64,000 nucleotides of DNA from Poseidonibacter antarcticus (GCF_003667345.1 NZ_RCWF01000001.1:460443-524442), one strand, 5' to 3'. Numbered from the stretch's first letter, positions 31,950 to 41,679 are shown. Numbers and translations are program-made. The notes: a model not told the origin generated them from the sequence alone.

Positions 31950-34562
31950 TTATATATCTAATGTGATTATAAACTTCACACCACTATTAATATTTACTAC
32001 TTCTATTTTACCTTTCATATTTGTTTCAATAATAGCCTTTGTCATATAAAGACCAATTCCTGTACCTTGTGTTTCAAACTTTGTAGTAAAGTATGGTTCA
32101 AAAATTTTATCCATAATATCATTGTTAATGATACCACCATTATTTGAGATTTCAATTTTTACCTTATCTTCTACAAGGATTGTATTAATATTAATTATTG
32201 CATCAAATTTTTCTTTTTCTTTTCGTAATAGTATTGCATCTTTTGCATTGTTTAAAATATTCAATAAAGATTGTTTTAATTCATTTTCATAATTTATAAT
32301 TTCAATATCTTCATATTTAAACTCTATTTTTATATTTTCTATCTCGTATTGATTTTTTACCATATATAATAAGGAGTCAATACACTCTTTAATTGAAAAC
32401 TTATTTTTAACTTTTGATGGTTTATAAAAATTTCTAAAATCATCAATTGTTTCACTCATGTACTCAATATTCTTATTTGCTTTTCGCATAAATTTATCTA
32501 ACTTTTCTTCACTTACTTTTTCATTTTTATAATTATCTCTTAAAAAATGAAGAATTAAAGATACATTGTTTAATGGTTGTCGCCATTGATGTGAAATATT
32601 TCCAAGCATTTCTCCCATTGAAGCTAATTTACTTTGCTGAATTAAAATTCTATCTTTTTGCCTATTTTTATTTACTTCTACTTCAACTTTTAATTTTAAT
32701 TCTTCTTGGCTAACTTTTATTTTTGTAATATCATTTATATATCCATAAAAATGACTTACCTCCCCTGAATGATCTTTTATTAGTATTACTCTACTTGAAA
32801 TCCACTTAATTTCATTTGCTGCATTTATTATTCTACATACAAAGGTAAAGTTTGACAAATCTTTTTTTAAGGCAGCATAAATAGCTACTTTTACTTTATT
32901 AATATCTTCTTTATAAATTAAATTCATAAAATTCAATTCTTTGTTTTCAAAATCTTTTTTATTAAAGCCAAAAGTTTTAATACTATTTGATATATACTTT
33001 ATACTTAAGTTTTTGTCATTAAATAATTTAAAAATTACAATCTTTCCATCTTCTACTAATAACTCAATATCAAGAAGTTCTTTTTTCATTCTTTTATTTT
33101 TATCAATATCCATTGACATCATAAGCATACGATCTAAATTACCAGATTCATCATAAAATGATTTACCACGGGCTAAGACCCATTTAAAATCATCATTTTT
33201 TGTTTTAAGTCTATATTCACATACAATTGTATCATCAACTTTTGCAAATATTTTATCAAATAATTGTTCAACCTTATTTTTATCTTCATTATGAATTAAA
33301 TTGAACCAATTAGCAAAAGTATGTATTTCATTTCTTTTATATCCAAACATTTCAAGCCATTTATCTGAAAAATAAATCTTCTTAGTTTTAAAGTTAATAT
33401 CCCAAAGGCCATCATTTGACGCAATAATTGCCAACTCAAATCTTTTTTTCCAATGTTCTAATGATAAAGTTTTTGTTTTAAGTTCATCATTATATTCATT
33501 AAAAATTGTTTTAATGAAATTTGAAAATATATATGTAAATAATATAAGTATTGCACTAACTACCAAAATAATAATAAAAACTTTCGAGAATAAATTTCTA
33601 TAATCATTTTTAATATCAAAGATAATATCTTTTAATTTATATTCGATAATTTTTTTATCATAAAATACACTTATTATAAAATTATATTTATTATAAAGGT
33701 ATACATAGTTTTTAAATTTTTCATTATATTCATAATCGGTAAAATAATGTTCTAGTATTTCATAAGATTCATTATCTTCTTTATCTTTTAGTAAAACATT
33801 TGATTTTTCTATCTTTTTATTATTTTCAAAATTAAATGTATCTTGAGTTATTAAATCATAAAACCAAATATTAAACTTTTGTGTTTTAATTGAATCTATT
33901 ATAGATTTTTTTGTAATCTCTTTTATTGAATTAATAATAGAAAATGAACCTATATAATACTCTTTATCATTAATTTTAACACTGTCAAAAAAACTAAGTC
34001 TAACTGTTTTCTTTACATCATCATTCCAAAATTGAAGATTGTTACTACCTTGAGAATATATATATTGTAAAGTTAAGTTTTTGTATTTATTCACTTGTTG
34101 TTTTTTATTAAATATTAATCTTTGTAAATATGAAATTGAAGTATCTCCATACAAGATATCTAAATTATCTTTTTTAAAAATAACTAATTCTATACTATTT
34201 TCTTTTTCAATATTTCTCAAATAATCTTCTAATAAACCAAAATTATTTAAAGAGTTTGATTCTATATATCCAATTGTTTTATATGTAATCTTTTTTAGTA
34301 CTATTTCTTCCTTAGAAAAACTCTTTTTTACTTGATTATTTATATATACTTTAAATTTATTTAATTCTTCTTTTTTATCAAATTCATAATTTAATATATA
34401 TTTTTGTTTTAATAAATCTATTTTTCTATTTTCTTTTGACTCTAATATAAAAAAGGTAATTGTTAATAAAATTATAGCAAGTAGCATTATAAAGATTATA
34501 GGTATTTGAGAAAATAAACGTTGAATATCATCTAAGTTATATTTCCTATTTTTAAAGAACAT
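31950..34562 (-). CDS. PAS-domain sensor histidine kinase of the TRAP cluster
   Basis: An 870-residue membrane kinase. TM1 is about 18-37 and TM2 about 327-348; the roughly 290 residues between are a large periplasmic sensor, probably Cache-like. Two PAS/PAC units follow (about 368-490 and 500-620; WFNLIHNEDKNKVEQLF, YRLKTKNDDFKWVLARGKSFYDESG; KWISSRVILIKDHSG). The H-box is ASMGEMLGNISHQWRQPLNNV with H658; the ATPase domain has NILNNAKDAILL and GTGIGLYMTKAI. It most likely senses the transported acid or its metabolic state. Confidence 0.92.
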   Translation of the reverse strand: MFFKNRKYNLDDIQRLFSQIPIIFIMLLAIILLTITFFILESKENRKIDLLKQKYILNYEFDKKEELNKFKVYINNQVKKSFSKEEIVLKKITYKTIGYIESNSLNNFGLLEDYLRNIEKENSIELVIFKKDNLDILYGDTSISYLQRLIFNKKQQVNKYKNLTLQYIYSQGSNNLQFWNDDVKKTVRLSFFDSVKINDKEYYIGSFSIINSIKEITKKSIIDSIKTQKFNIWFYDLITQDTFNFENNKKIEKSNVLLKDKEDNESYEILEHYFTDYEYNEKFKNYVYLYNKYNFIISVFYDKKIIEYKLKDIIFDIKNDYRNLFSKVFIIILVVSAILILFTYIFSNFIKTIFNEYNDELKTKTLSLEHWKKRFELAIIASNDGLWDINFKTKKIYFSDKWLEMFGYKRNEIHTFANWFNLIHNEDKNKVEQLFDKIFAKVDDTIVCEYRLKTKNDDFKWVLARGKSFYDESGNLDRMLMMSMDIDKNKRMKKELLDIELLVEDGKIVIFKLFNDKNLSIKYISNSIKTFGFNKKDFENKELNFMNLIYKEDINKVKVAIYAALKKDLSNFTFVCRIINAANEIKWISSRVILIKDHSGEVSHFYGYINDITKIKVSQEELKLKVEVEVNKNRQKDRILIQQSKLASMGEMLGNISHQWRQPLNNVSLILHFLRDNYKNEKVSEEKLDKFMRKANKNIEYMSETIDDFRNFYKPSKVKNKFSIKECIDSLLYMVKNQYEIENIKIEFKYEDIEIINYENELKQSLLNILNNAKDAILLRKEKEKFDAIININTILVEDKVKIEISNNGGIINNDIMDKIFEPYFTTKFETQGTGIGLYMTKAIIETNMKGKIEVVNINSGVKFIITLDI

Positions 34563-34596
34563 ATATTCTTACCTTAAATTAATTTTTATATCTACT

Positions 34597-34620
34597 CTTT
34601 GTTTCAAAATTGTTTCATAT
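34597..34620 (-). promoter_or_regulatory. Putative response-regulator site of the kinase promoter
   Basis: TTGTTTCA at 34599-34606 and 34610-34617 (11 bp apart), identical over 19 bases to the site at the TRAP operon. A -10-like TATAAA follows on the minus strand (34585-34590). An inverted half (GAAACAAAG) lies at 34639-34647. Confidence 0.6.
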
Positions 34621-34649
34621 TTATTATTGTATTAAAAAGAAACAAAGAC

Positions 34650-34865
34650 TTAGCTTTTAGAATCCTCTCTTATTTTACTGACTGTTTTACCACCAATTGC
34701 ATAGTTATCAGTGTTTATCTCTTCTATTATAACTACAGCACTAGAAGCACCTCGTCCATTAAAAATACTTGCAAATAGTTCTGTAATACCTTTTGAAAGC
34801 TGTTCTTTTTGTTCTTTTGTAGCTCCACCGTCTTCTTCTGTCATTTTTACGTTAATTACTGGCAT
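34650..34865 (-). CDS. 4-oxalocrotonate tautomerase family protein
   Basis: A 71-residue tautomerase-fold protein. The catalytic N-terminal proline is present (MPVINVKMTEEDGG; Pro-1 after Met removal). The rest (KEQKEQLSKGITELFASIFNGRG, VVIIEEINTDNYAIGGKTVS) fits the family. These enzymes tautomerise 2-hydroxymuconate-like compounds, but small homologues are often of unknown substrate. It follows the DUF711 gene by 33 bases in the same direction. Confidence 0.85.
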   Translation of the reverse strand: MPVINVKMTEEDGGATKEQKEQLSKGITELFASIFNGRGASSAVVIIEEINTDNYAIGGKTVSKIREDSKS

Positions 34866-34898
34866 TTTATTCTTCCTTGTTTATATTCATATTTATTC

Positions 34899-36149
34899 TT
34901 ATGGTAGAGCTAATACTGCACTATTACATAAATCATCACTTTCAAATTTTGTAATATCACCCTCTTTTAAATCAGGAACAGGAAATAATCTAACTGTTAA
35001 AGGTTTATTTAATCTATAAGCCATAGTTCCAGTATCTCTCATTATTTGTTCAATTTTTTTATTTGTTGTATTTCCCTCAATTGGAACTGTATCTAATCCT
35101 ATTCCACATATCGCACTATTTGTAAGTAGTGTTCTAATATCAAAATCTTTATTTATAGTTCCAAGAGCTAATCCTTCATCTTCAACAACTGCCAACATAA
35201 GACCGGAAAACCCAACTAAAGGAAGTTCTTTTACACTTTTAAATACCTTTGTTAATAAAGACGATATTTCAACTGTTCCACTTCTTCCAAAAGAGTCTAA
35301 TCCCATTTGTTTATATACTTCTACCATTGATGAGCAATTTTTTGAAGGTGCTGCTGATGAATCAATTCCTTTAAATACAAATGATGTTTTATTTTCGTTT
35401 TTTTCTTCAAACTTATCTAAAATATTTTTTATATTTTTACAATGATAAGAGAGAGCTTCTTTTAAAATTCTTGAATATGAAGCCATTGCATCATTATGTG
35501 AAAGTCTAGGATTTTTTTCATTAAATTCTTTTAAAACTTCAACTAATAAATCAGGAGTTTCTAAACCTAAAACATAAGAGTTTTCTAAATTGCTATTATG
35601 ATATGAAGCAGGGAAATATGGAATAAAAGGTTTACAGTTAAAATTAACAGTAAAGTTAAAGTTACCCTCACCTCTTGGTGTAATTTTTGATATTTTTTTC
35701 ACTGCTTTTACTGATTGAACAATTAAATCATTATCTAAAATTTCATTTTCATCTAATGATATATTTACACAAGCATTCGCTAAATCTCCAAAGGCTAATA
35801 TCAATTCAGGAAGTAAATCTACCTCATCAAAAGTTTTTGCTTCACCTATTGCAAATCTAATTCGTAAACTTGTACGACTTTTATCTAAAATACTTGAAAT
35901 CAATTCTAAATCTTTTTTAGCACTTGAAATACTAGATGTATCTAAATATTCTCCAAAAGCATTTGTTACAATTCTAATAGATTGAACTACATATTTTTCT
36001 TCTATAAATTTTGTGCTTAACTCTTCGCAAAAATCACAAGCTTCAAGAAGTTCTTTTTCCCATGTATTTTTATCTTTTTGTAAAGTAAGAAAAGTTGTAA
36101 TTGTTCTTACTTTACATAAATTTTTATTTTTGTAAATCTCGTTTGACAT
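34899..36149 (-). CDS. DUF711 family protein
   Basis: A 416-residue protein of the DUF711 family, of unknown role. Typical parts are RIVTNAFGEY, FSGLMLAVVEDEGLA, ICGIGLDTVPIEGNTTNKKIEQIMRD and GTMAYRLNKPLTVRLFPVPDLKEGD. DUF711 proteins have a glycyl-radical-enzyme-like fold without the usual radical loop. No membrane segments. It is two bases from the GNAT gene and 33 from the tautomerase gene, so the three form one unit. Confidence 0.82.
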   Translation of the reverse strand: MSNEIYKNKNLCKVRTITTFLTLQKDKNTWEKELLEACDFCEELSTKFIEEKYVVQSIRIVTNAFGEYLDTSSISSAKKDLELISSILDKSRTSLRIRFAIGEAKTFDEVDLLPELILAFGDLANACVNISLDENEILDNDLIVQSVKAVKKISKITPRGEGNFNFTVNFNCKPFIPYFPASYHNSNLENSYVLGLETPDLLVEVLKEFNEKNPRLSHNDAMASYSRILKEALSYHCKNIKNILDKFEEKNENKTSFVFKGIDSSAAPSKNCSSMVEVYKQMGLDSFGRSGTVEISSLLTKVFKSVKELPLVGFSGLMLAVVEDEGLALGTINKDFDIRTLLTNSAICGIGLDTVPIEGNTTNKKIEQIMRDTGTMAYRLNKPLTVRLFPVPDLKEGDITKFESDDLCNSAVLALP

Positions 36150-36151
36150 TA

Positions 36152-36715
36152 TTAACTCAATACTCTTTTAGATGTATCATAAACCATTTCATAATATCTA
36201 TTATTGTTAAATTCAAACTCTTGAATAACATCAAGACCAAGTTTTCTTTTGTGTGCTTGATATGAACGCTCATTGATTACATTTACAAAAGTTACAAGGA
36301 TTTCATATCTCTTTGACATTGAATCCAATGCAAAATCAAAAAGTTTTTCAAGTAATCCACTACCTCTTACACTTTTATCAATACAAACAGGTCCATATTG
36401 GTATGAATTATCTATTGTCAGAGTTTTTCCTAAGTAGTTTAGATTTGGTAAGTCTTTTACCATAAAAGCAAACATAGGCCATTTTGACCAATACTGCCAA
36501 GAAGCAGACATTACATATCCTTGAACCTCATCGTTTTCTACTGCTATAAATATTCCTTGCTCTTGTTCAATAATATCAGCTAACTGTTCTTTTTCAAAAG
36601 CAGTTGTTACAAAACCATCTTTTTTATCTTCTTCTTTTATAGTTGCTAATTGGTATTTTGCATGTAATTTTAATATATTTTCAATATCTTTAGTTTGGGC
36701 TATTTTTAGTTCCAT
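36152..36715 (-). CDS. GNAT family N-acetyltransferase
   Basis: A 187-residue acetyltransferase. The GNAT beta4-alpha3 region is YGPVCIDKSVRGSGLLEKLFDFAL, where VRGSGL is the acetyl-CoA loop. Upstream EQGIFIAVENDEVQGYVM is the usual strand pair and the C-terminal NERSYQAHKRKLGLDVIQEFEF the usual end. The substrate is unknown. It begins the GNAT - DUF711 - tautomerase unit with a taaggaag ribosome site. Confidence 0.85.
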   Translation of the reverse strand: MELKIAQTKDIENILKLHAKYQLATIKEEDKKDGFVTTAFEKEQLADIIEQEQGIFIAVENDEVQGYVMSASWQYWSKWPMFAFMVKDLPNLNYLGKTLTIDNSYQYGPVCIDKSVRGSGLLEKLFDFALDSMSKRYEILVTFVNVINERSYQAHKRKLGLDVIQEFEFNNNRYYEMVYDTSKRVLS

Positions 36716-36769
36716 TATAAACTTCCTTAAATTAATGATGTAGTATATAATGTTTTATAAAAAATGTCA

Positions 36770-37372
36770 TTAACCTATGTTAATTTTCATCTCTTTTCGT
36801 ATTCTTGATAGTGCAACACTTGTAATTCCTAAATATGAAGCAATATGATAATTGGGAACAACATCTTCTATCATAGAATAGTCTTCCAAGAATTTTTCAT
36901 ATCTTCCTCTTGCATCTAAAAGTAAAAAATCAGCTTCTCTTTTTTCTTTTTTAATAATTAAGTCTTCATATATTCTCAAAAGTAAATCATTCCATTGTGC
37001 ATTTTCCTTTCCTAATTGCAATAAATCTTTATATCCAATATATAAAGTAGTGAAATCAGATAAAAGTTCAACACTAAAAGGAGAACCTATTCCATATGAG
37101 ACAGAAGAAATACTGCTTAATAAATGTCCTTGTTTTTCTGCAAAGGATTTATTAAATTCTTTTCCATCAACTGTTAGATAATAATATCTGGCAAGTCCGT
37201 GAATCAAAAAGTAAAAATCTTCAACTTTATCTTCCATTAAAAAAAGATGTTCACCTTGTTTTAAAGTTTTAGTTTTAAAATATACTTTTGCTTTATTCCA
37301 TGATTCTATTGAAAGTGGGGATTTATTATTTAGTATTGGATATAAGATATCAAATTGTTTTTCTATGTTCAT
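36770..37372 (-). CDS. Crp/Fnr family transcriptional regulator
   Basis: A regulator of about 200 residues; I prefer the ATG at 37372 (MNIEKQFDILYPILNN) to an ATG 11 codons upstream, though neither has a clear ribosome site. A cyclic-nucleotide-binding-like beta roll covers about 25-130 (KTLKQGEHLFLMEDKVEDFYFLIHG). The C-terminal helix-turn-helix is NYHIASYLGITSVALSRIRKE. No CxxC cluster for Fe-S is seen, so it is not an Fnr. Its effector is unknown. It is divergent from the MmcQ-like gene. Confidence 0.8.
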   Translation of the reverse strand: MNIEKQFDILYPILNNKSPLSIESWNKAKVYFKTKTLKQGEHLFLMEDKVEDFYFLIHGLARYYYLTVDGKEFNKSFAEKQGHLLSSISSVSYGIGSPFSVELLSDFTTLYIGYKDLLQLGKENAQWNDLLLRIYEDLIIKKEKREADFLLLDARGRYEKFLEDYSMIEDVVPNYHIASYLGITSVALSRIRKEMKINIG

Positions 37373-37488
37373 ATTGAAGTATATTACTTTGACTATTAAT
37401 CTCAACTGATAAGCAACAATTAAGAAAGAATCACTCTATCTCGTATAGCTTTTTTAAATTTTTATAAAAACTTCGATAATATTAGTAC

Positions 37489-37845
37489 ATGAATTTAGAA
37501 AAATTAGAAGAAGTATTATTATCAAAAAATAAAGCTACAAAAGAATTTCCTTTTGATGATAAAGTTATGGTCTTTAAAGTGAAAAATAAAATGTTTGCTC
37601 TTTTACTTTGGAAAGAATCTCCACTTAGAATAAATCTAAAATGCGACCCAATCGATGCACTTGCTTTTAGAGAAATTTATGACTGTGTAAAACCTGGATA
37701 CCATATGAATAAAAAACATTGGAATACTATACATATTGATGGAAGCATGGAAGATAGATTTTTAATTGATATGATAGATGATTCTTACAACTTAGTTGTT
37801 TCAAAACTTACAAAAAAAGAGAAATTTGAATTAGGAAATATATAA
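37489..37845 (+). CDS. MmcQ/YjbR family protein
   Basis: A 118-residue protein of the MmcQ/YjbR family: ATKEFPFDDKVMVFKVKNKMFALL, SPLRINLKCDPIDALAFRE, VKPGYHMNKKHWNTIHIDGS and IDDSYNLVVSKL. Its fold is like a double-wing DNA-binding domain (CyaY-like), but the cellular role is not established. It is a single gene, divergent from the Crp-type regulator, ending in a perfect hairpin. Confidence 0.88.
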   Translation: MNLEKLEEVLLSKNKATKEFPFDDKVMVFKVKNKMFALLLWKESPLRINLKCDPIDALAFREIYDCVKPGYHMNKKHWNTIHIDGSMEDRFLIDMIDDSYNLVVSKLTKKEKFELGNI

Positions 37846-37877
37846 AAATTAATACTTATAACTAATTTTTATATATT
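37837..37877. terminator. Bidirectional terminator
   Basis: Perfect 15-bp inverted repeat (aatatataaaaatta / taatttttatatatt, 37837-37851 and 37863-37877) between the MmcQ-like gene and convergent trpC. Confidence 0.7.
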
Positions 37878-37885
37878 AGATATTG

Positions 37886-38677
37886 TTAGTTTAAAGAATT
37901 TTTAAACTTTCTAACTTCATCTTCAATAGAGTCTTGTCTCATAAAATGCTCACCAATTAGAAAAGCATCCGCACCAATTCCTGAAAGTCTTTTAATAACA
38001 TCTACATTTGAAACACCTGATTCTGCAACTATTATTTTTCCGTTTGGTATCATTGGAATTAACTTATTACAAAGTTCCATATCCATTTCAAAAGTATCAA
38101 GATTTCTATGATTTATTCCTATAATACTTGCACCACATTTAATAGCTTTTGTTAAATCTTCTTTATCATGAATTTCTACTAAAACTTCTAAACCTAAGTA
38201 TAAAGCATAATCATAAAGTTCTTTTAACTCTTTTGTTCCTAAAGCTTTTGCAATAAGTAAAATAAAATCAGCTCCATAAACTAAAGCTTCAACTATTTGA
38301 TATTTATCAACAATAAAATCTTTTCTCAAAAGTGGAGTTGGTACATATCTTCTAATTGCTGTTAAGTATTCTAAATCACCTTGAAAATAATGAGGTTCAG
38401 TTAATACAGAAATTGCATTTGCTCCACTATTACTATAAGCTTGTGCTATTTCCATAGGATTAAAATCTTCTTTGATTACACCTTTTGAAGGACTTGCTTT
38501 TTTTACTTCTGCTATTATTCTAATTGGTTCTTCTTTTGTTGATGTTAAAAAAGGTTTTACATCTCTTGGAGCAAAAGGATTTGAAGCTAGTGTTCTTCCT
38601 AATAAATCTAATGTAATATCTTTTTTTCTAATCTCTAAATCTTGTTTTGTTTTTTCTATAATTTCATCTAATATCAT
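37886..38677 (-). CDS. trpC: Indole-3-glycerol phosphate synthase
   Basis: A 263-residue TIM-barrel enzyme of tryptophan synthesis. Motifs: [22 protein letters not shown] (catalytic Lys), [44 protein letters not shown] and [15 protein letters not shown] with [12 protein letters not shown]. It is a stand-alone TrpC, with trpF lying separately 8 kb away, so the trp genes are dispersed. Its ATG overlaps the stop of the lipoprotein gene. Confidence 0.96.
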   Translation of the reverse strand: MILDEIIEKTKQDLEIRKKDITLDLLGRTLASNPFAPRDVKPFLTSTKEEPIRIIAEVKKASPSKGVIKEDFNPMEIAQAYSNSGANAISVLTEPHYFQGDLEYLTAIRRYVPTPLLRKDFIVDKYQIVEALVYGADFILLIAKALGTKELKELYDYALYLGLEVLVEIHDKEDLTKAIKCGASIIGINHRNLDTFEMDMELCNKLIPMIPNGKIIVAESGVSNVDVIKRLSGIGADAFLIGEHFMRQDSIEDEVRKFKNSLN

Positions 38678-39993
38678 TTACTACACTCCTTAATTTTTTC
38701 CCAATGTAATTTTATTTCATCATCATCAAATTTCACATTATCAATGACTTTTTTCATATTTATATAAGCATTTTTGCAATCATTATCTTTATATTCACCC
38801 CACGCTAAAGTATCAATAAATGCTAGATTCTCAGGTTCTACTGATAATGCTTTTTTAACTAATACTAATCCTCTTTGAATATCTAAATCATAATCGATTA
38901 AAATATATGCAAGATAGTTCTCATAAAAAGGATTTGATATTTTAGCTAATACCTTATCTAATTTAGCAATAACAGAAGTCAACACAGTTTTTTTGTTTTT
39001 TGCTAATTCAAATTCTATAATAGCTTGTTGTGCTAGAAAATCTAAGTTATTAGTTTCCTTATATAATCCATTTAAAAGTTCACTTGCTTTCTTTAATTCA
39101 TTTGTATTTTTGTATAAAGTTAATAATAATGTACTCTCAATATTATTCTCTTCTAAAAATTTTATTGCTTTCTTTTTATCTTCTTTAACTAAATATCGAA
39201 TTAATAAATTTTGAGTTTCCCATAAAGAGGGTTGAATATCATTCTTTTTATAATAATCATGCATTTTTTCTAATAGAGGAAGAATTTTTTCTTTTTTATT
39301 ATCTTTTTCATAAAAAGATAATAATTGTAAAGATAAAGTAAAAGGATAAAAATTTTTCTTTATATATTCTTTTATGGTTTTTTCAGATTGTTCTTTTTTA
39401 TTAGTATAATAATATTGTATATTTGTAATAGTTTGTAAAGTATTTATTGAATTATCAATTTTATATGACTTGATAAATTCTTCTTCAGCTTTCATATACT
39501 CTTTTAAATCAAAATAAACACTAGCTAATAAATTATGATTACTATTGTGATGAAATTTATTTACTAATTTTTTAGCATATTTTAGAGTTTCTTCTTTTTC
39601 ATTAAGTTTCAATAATGAAAATGTATATAATCTTAACATTTGTTCTTCTTCTTTTATATCTTCAATCATATATAAAGAAACATATTTTTTTACATTTTCA
39701 TAATCTTTAAGAATAAATGATAAATTTAAATATTCTACTAAATATTCATATTTATTTGTATTCTCAAAAAGTTTAAGAAATATTTTTCTAGAAGATTCAT
39801 AATCTTCTTGATTTTCATATTCTATTGCATACATTATATATGGATCTTCTAAATTAAAATATTTAACTTTAGGATTCACTACAGTTTTTTTTACAAAATC
39901 ATTTTCTATAGATTCAATATTTGCAGAATTAGCACAACCCGCAAGATATAAAAATAAGGTACTTATTATTATATAGTTTTTATAGCTGGACAC
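38674..39993 (-). CDS. TPR-containing lipoprotein
   Basis: A 439-residue protein with a lipoprotein signal ([12 protein letters not shown], lipobox Cys at about 20) and repeated helix pairs across about 50-430 such as [46 protein letters not shown] and [28 protein letters not shown], i.e. tetratricopeptide repeats. It is anchored to the inner or outer membrane and probably scaffolds a complex. Function unknown. It overlaps the YkgJ-like gene at its start and trpC at its end. Confidence 0.8.
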   Translation of the reverse strand: MSSYKNYIIISTLFLYLAGCANSANIESIENDFVKKTVVNPKVKYFNLEDPYIMYAIEYENQEDYESSRKIFLKLFENTNKYEYLVEYLNLSFILKDYENVKKYVSLYMIEDIKEEEQMLRLYTFSLLKLNEKEETLKYAKKLVNKFHHNSNHNLLASVYFDLKEYMKAEEEFIKSYKIDNSINTLQTITNIQYYYTNKKEQSEKTIKEYIKKNFYPFTLSLQLLSFYEKDNKKEKILPLLEKMHDYYKKNDIQPSLWETQNLLIRYLVKEDKKKAIKFLEENNIESTLLLTLYKNTNELKKASELLNGLYKETNNLDFLAQQAIIEFELAKNKKTVLTSVIAKLDKVLAKISNPFYENYLAYILIDYDLDIQRGLVLVKKALSVEPENLAFIDTLAWGEYKDNDCKNAYINMKKVIDNVKFDDDEIKLHWEKIKECSK

Positions 39994-40352
39994 TCTTTGT
40001 ATACCTCTTGTGTATTTTCTTTAAAGTATTCCCAAAATGGAAAAGTACGACATTGTGTTGGTCTAGCCTCATAAATTGAGCATTGTCTTTTTTCTAAATC
40101 AAAAAATACACATGCATAGTTATTTTCTGCTAATTTTACCTCTTTTATACTGTATTTATAACTTTTTTTATTTAAATACTTTGTTCTAACTTCTTCAGCT
40201 GATAAATTAAGATGCTTTGCAAGAAAATCTATTTCTTGTTTATTAATCCAAATATAACCAGGTTCACCTATACAACAATTACCAGCACACGTATCACAAG
40301 CACTTGCTTCAAAAGCATAAGGGAAACCCTCTTTTTTAATTAAATTACTCAA
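39969..40352 (-). CDS. YkgJ family cysteine cluster protein
   Basis: A 127-residue protein of the YkgJ/UPF0153 family. Cysteines are ACDTCAGNCCIGEPGYIWI at the N-terminus, and CVFFDLEKRQCSIYEARPTQCRTFPFWEYF; together they form a probable zinc or Fe-S site. Function is unknown. It overlaps the methyltransferase stop by eight bases and the lipoprotein start by 25. Confidence 0.87.
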   Translation of the reverse strand: MSNLIKKEGFPYAFEASACDTCAGNCCIGEPGYIWINKQEIDFLAKHLNLSAEEVRTKYLNKKSYKYSIKEVKLAENNYACVFFDLEKRQCSIYEARPTQCRTFPFWEYFKENTQEVYKECPAIKTI

Positions 40353-41058
40353 TATTAACCTTTATACTATGAGTTGATGATTTCTCATATATTTTATTTA
40401 CTTCATTTGTAAAATTAAGATTGTCAAAGACAATCAATGGCTTTAAGATTTTACTTAATGATTTAGAGTTTTTTCTAGCATAAACTAAAATTAATGTAGC
40501 ATCTTTTGATGCCTTAGGATGTACAAATTGTAAAGCTTCCAAATTTAGTTTGTATTTACTCAAAAAAAGCAGTATTTCATTGATTTGTTTCACATCGTAA
40601 CAGAAAAATAGCTTACCAGAATCTTTTAATATTGAAGAACTTTTTTTGATAAAATCCTCTAAAGGCATTGAATCATTGTATCTAGCAATCTTAAGATTTT
40701 CATTTTCACTCTTAATTACACTTGAATGATAAAAAGGTGGGTTAGAAATACACATATCAAATTTCTTATCAAAGTCCATTTCTAAATAAGAACCTTTATA
40801 TAAATTAGCACTTAGATTATTAGTCTTGGCATTCTTTGAAGAAAAAAATTGAAATGCTTTTTGAACTTCACATTGATTCAAATTTAAATTAGGATATTCT
40901 CTAGAAACAAGTAACCCTAGTATTCCACTACCACTCCCAATATCTAGAAGCTCTCCTTTTATATTTTTAAATTTTTGCAAATTTTCTGTTATAAAATTAT
41001 ATAAGAAGTGTGTATCACTATTATAACAATAACCATCTATTGGTTGATATAAAACCAA
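40345..41058 (-). CDS. SAM-dependent methyltransferase (TrmN6-like)
   Basis: A 237-residue methyltransferase that starts at TTG with a ggaa ribosome site. The SAM motif is GELLDIGSGSGILGLLVSRE; the N6-adenine motif IV is MCISNPPFYHSSV, which is typical of the tRNA1(Val) A37 N6-methyltransferase TrmN6 family. The beginning YQPIDGYCYNSDTHFLYNFI is conserved in homologues of this phylum. Activity on tRNA is inferred; other adenine targets are possible. Confidence 0.8.
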   Translation of the reverse strand: MVLYQPIDGYCYNSDTHFLYNFITENLQKFKNIKGELLDIGSGSGILGLLVSREYPNLNLNQCEVQKAFQFFSSKNAKTNNLSANLYKGSYLEMDFDKKFDMCISNPPFYHSSVIKSENENLKIARYNDSMPLEDFIKKSSSILKDSGKLFFCYDVKQINEILLFLSKYKLNLEALQFVHPKASKDATLILVYARKNSKSLSKILKPLIVFDNLNFTNEVNKIYEKSSTHSIKVNIE

Positions 41059-41352
41059 GTATATTCCTTTTATATTTTAGGTATTGTATCTAAGCTTACC
41101 CTACATATGATTTAAATATATTTTAAATATTTTCTTTCATTAAAATATTAATAAATTTACTTAAGTTTATTTATAGTTTAGAAGACACAAAAAGCACACT
41201 TTATAGCACTAGTGTAGCAAAATGTAACAAGAGAATAATTAACAGATTAAAATGAAAGTTTTACATAATCTTTGATGTATTATAGGTTATTATTCAATCA
41301 TAATAATTGAGTTTATTCAAATATTGATTAATAAAAATTTTAAGGGGAAATT
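41059..41352 (+). promoter_or_regulatory. oor operon regulatory region
   Basis: 294 bases without a gene upstream of oorD. Two related dyads lie near the gene: TTATTCAA at 41290-41297 and 41313-41320, each followed by ATTGA (41306-41310 and 41323-41327). They may form an operator; no known regulator site is recognised. No riboswitch was seen. The ribosome site is aagggga. Confidence 0.4.
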
Positions 41353-41670
41353 ATGTCTAATATGGAAGCTCCTGCAAACACACCTGTTTGGGTGAATGAA
41401 GCTAGATGTAAAGCATGTGATAAGTGTGTATCAGTTTGTCCTGCTGGTGTATTGGTTATGAGACAAGAAGTTCATTCAACTTTAGGGTCAATGATAAAAG
41501 TAGCTAATCCTGATTCTTGTATTGGTTGTATGGATTGTGAATTAGCCTGTCCAGACTTTGCAATATATGTAGCAGATAAAAAAGAATTTAAATTTGCTAA
41601 GCTATCAGAAGAAGCAAAGATGAGAAAAGAAGCAATTGTTAAAAATAATTATAGAGAATTAGAGGCTTAA
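41353..41670 (+). CDS. oorD: 2-oxoglutarate:acceptor oxidoreductase, ferredoxin-type subunit
   Basis: A 105-residue ferredoxin-like subunit with two 4Fe-4S motifs: CKACDKCVSVCPAGVL and CIGCMDCELACPDF. In Helicobacter and Campylobacter OorD is the electron-transfer delta subunit of the OorDABC complex, which makes succinyl-CoA from 2-oxoglutarate. It leads the operon, nine bases before oorA. Confidence 0.95.
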   Translation: MSNMEAPANTPVWVNEARCKACDKCVSVCPAGVLVMRQEVHSTLGSMIKVANPDSCIGCMDCELACPDFAIYVADKKEFKFAKLSEEAKMRKEAIVKNNYRELEA

Positions 41671-41679
41671 GGAGAATTA

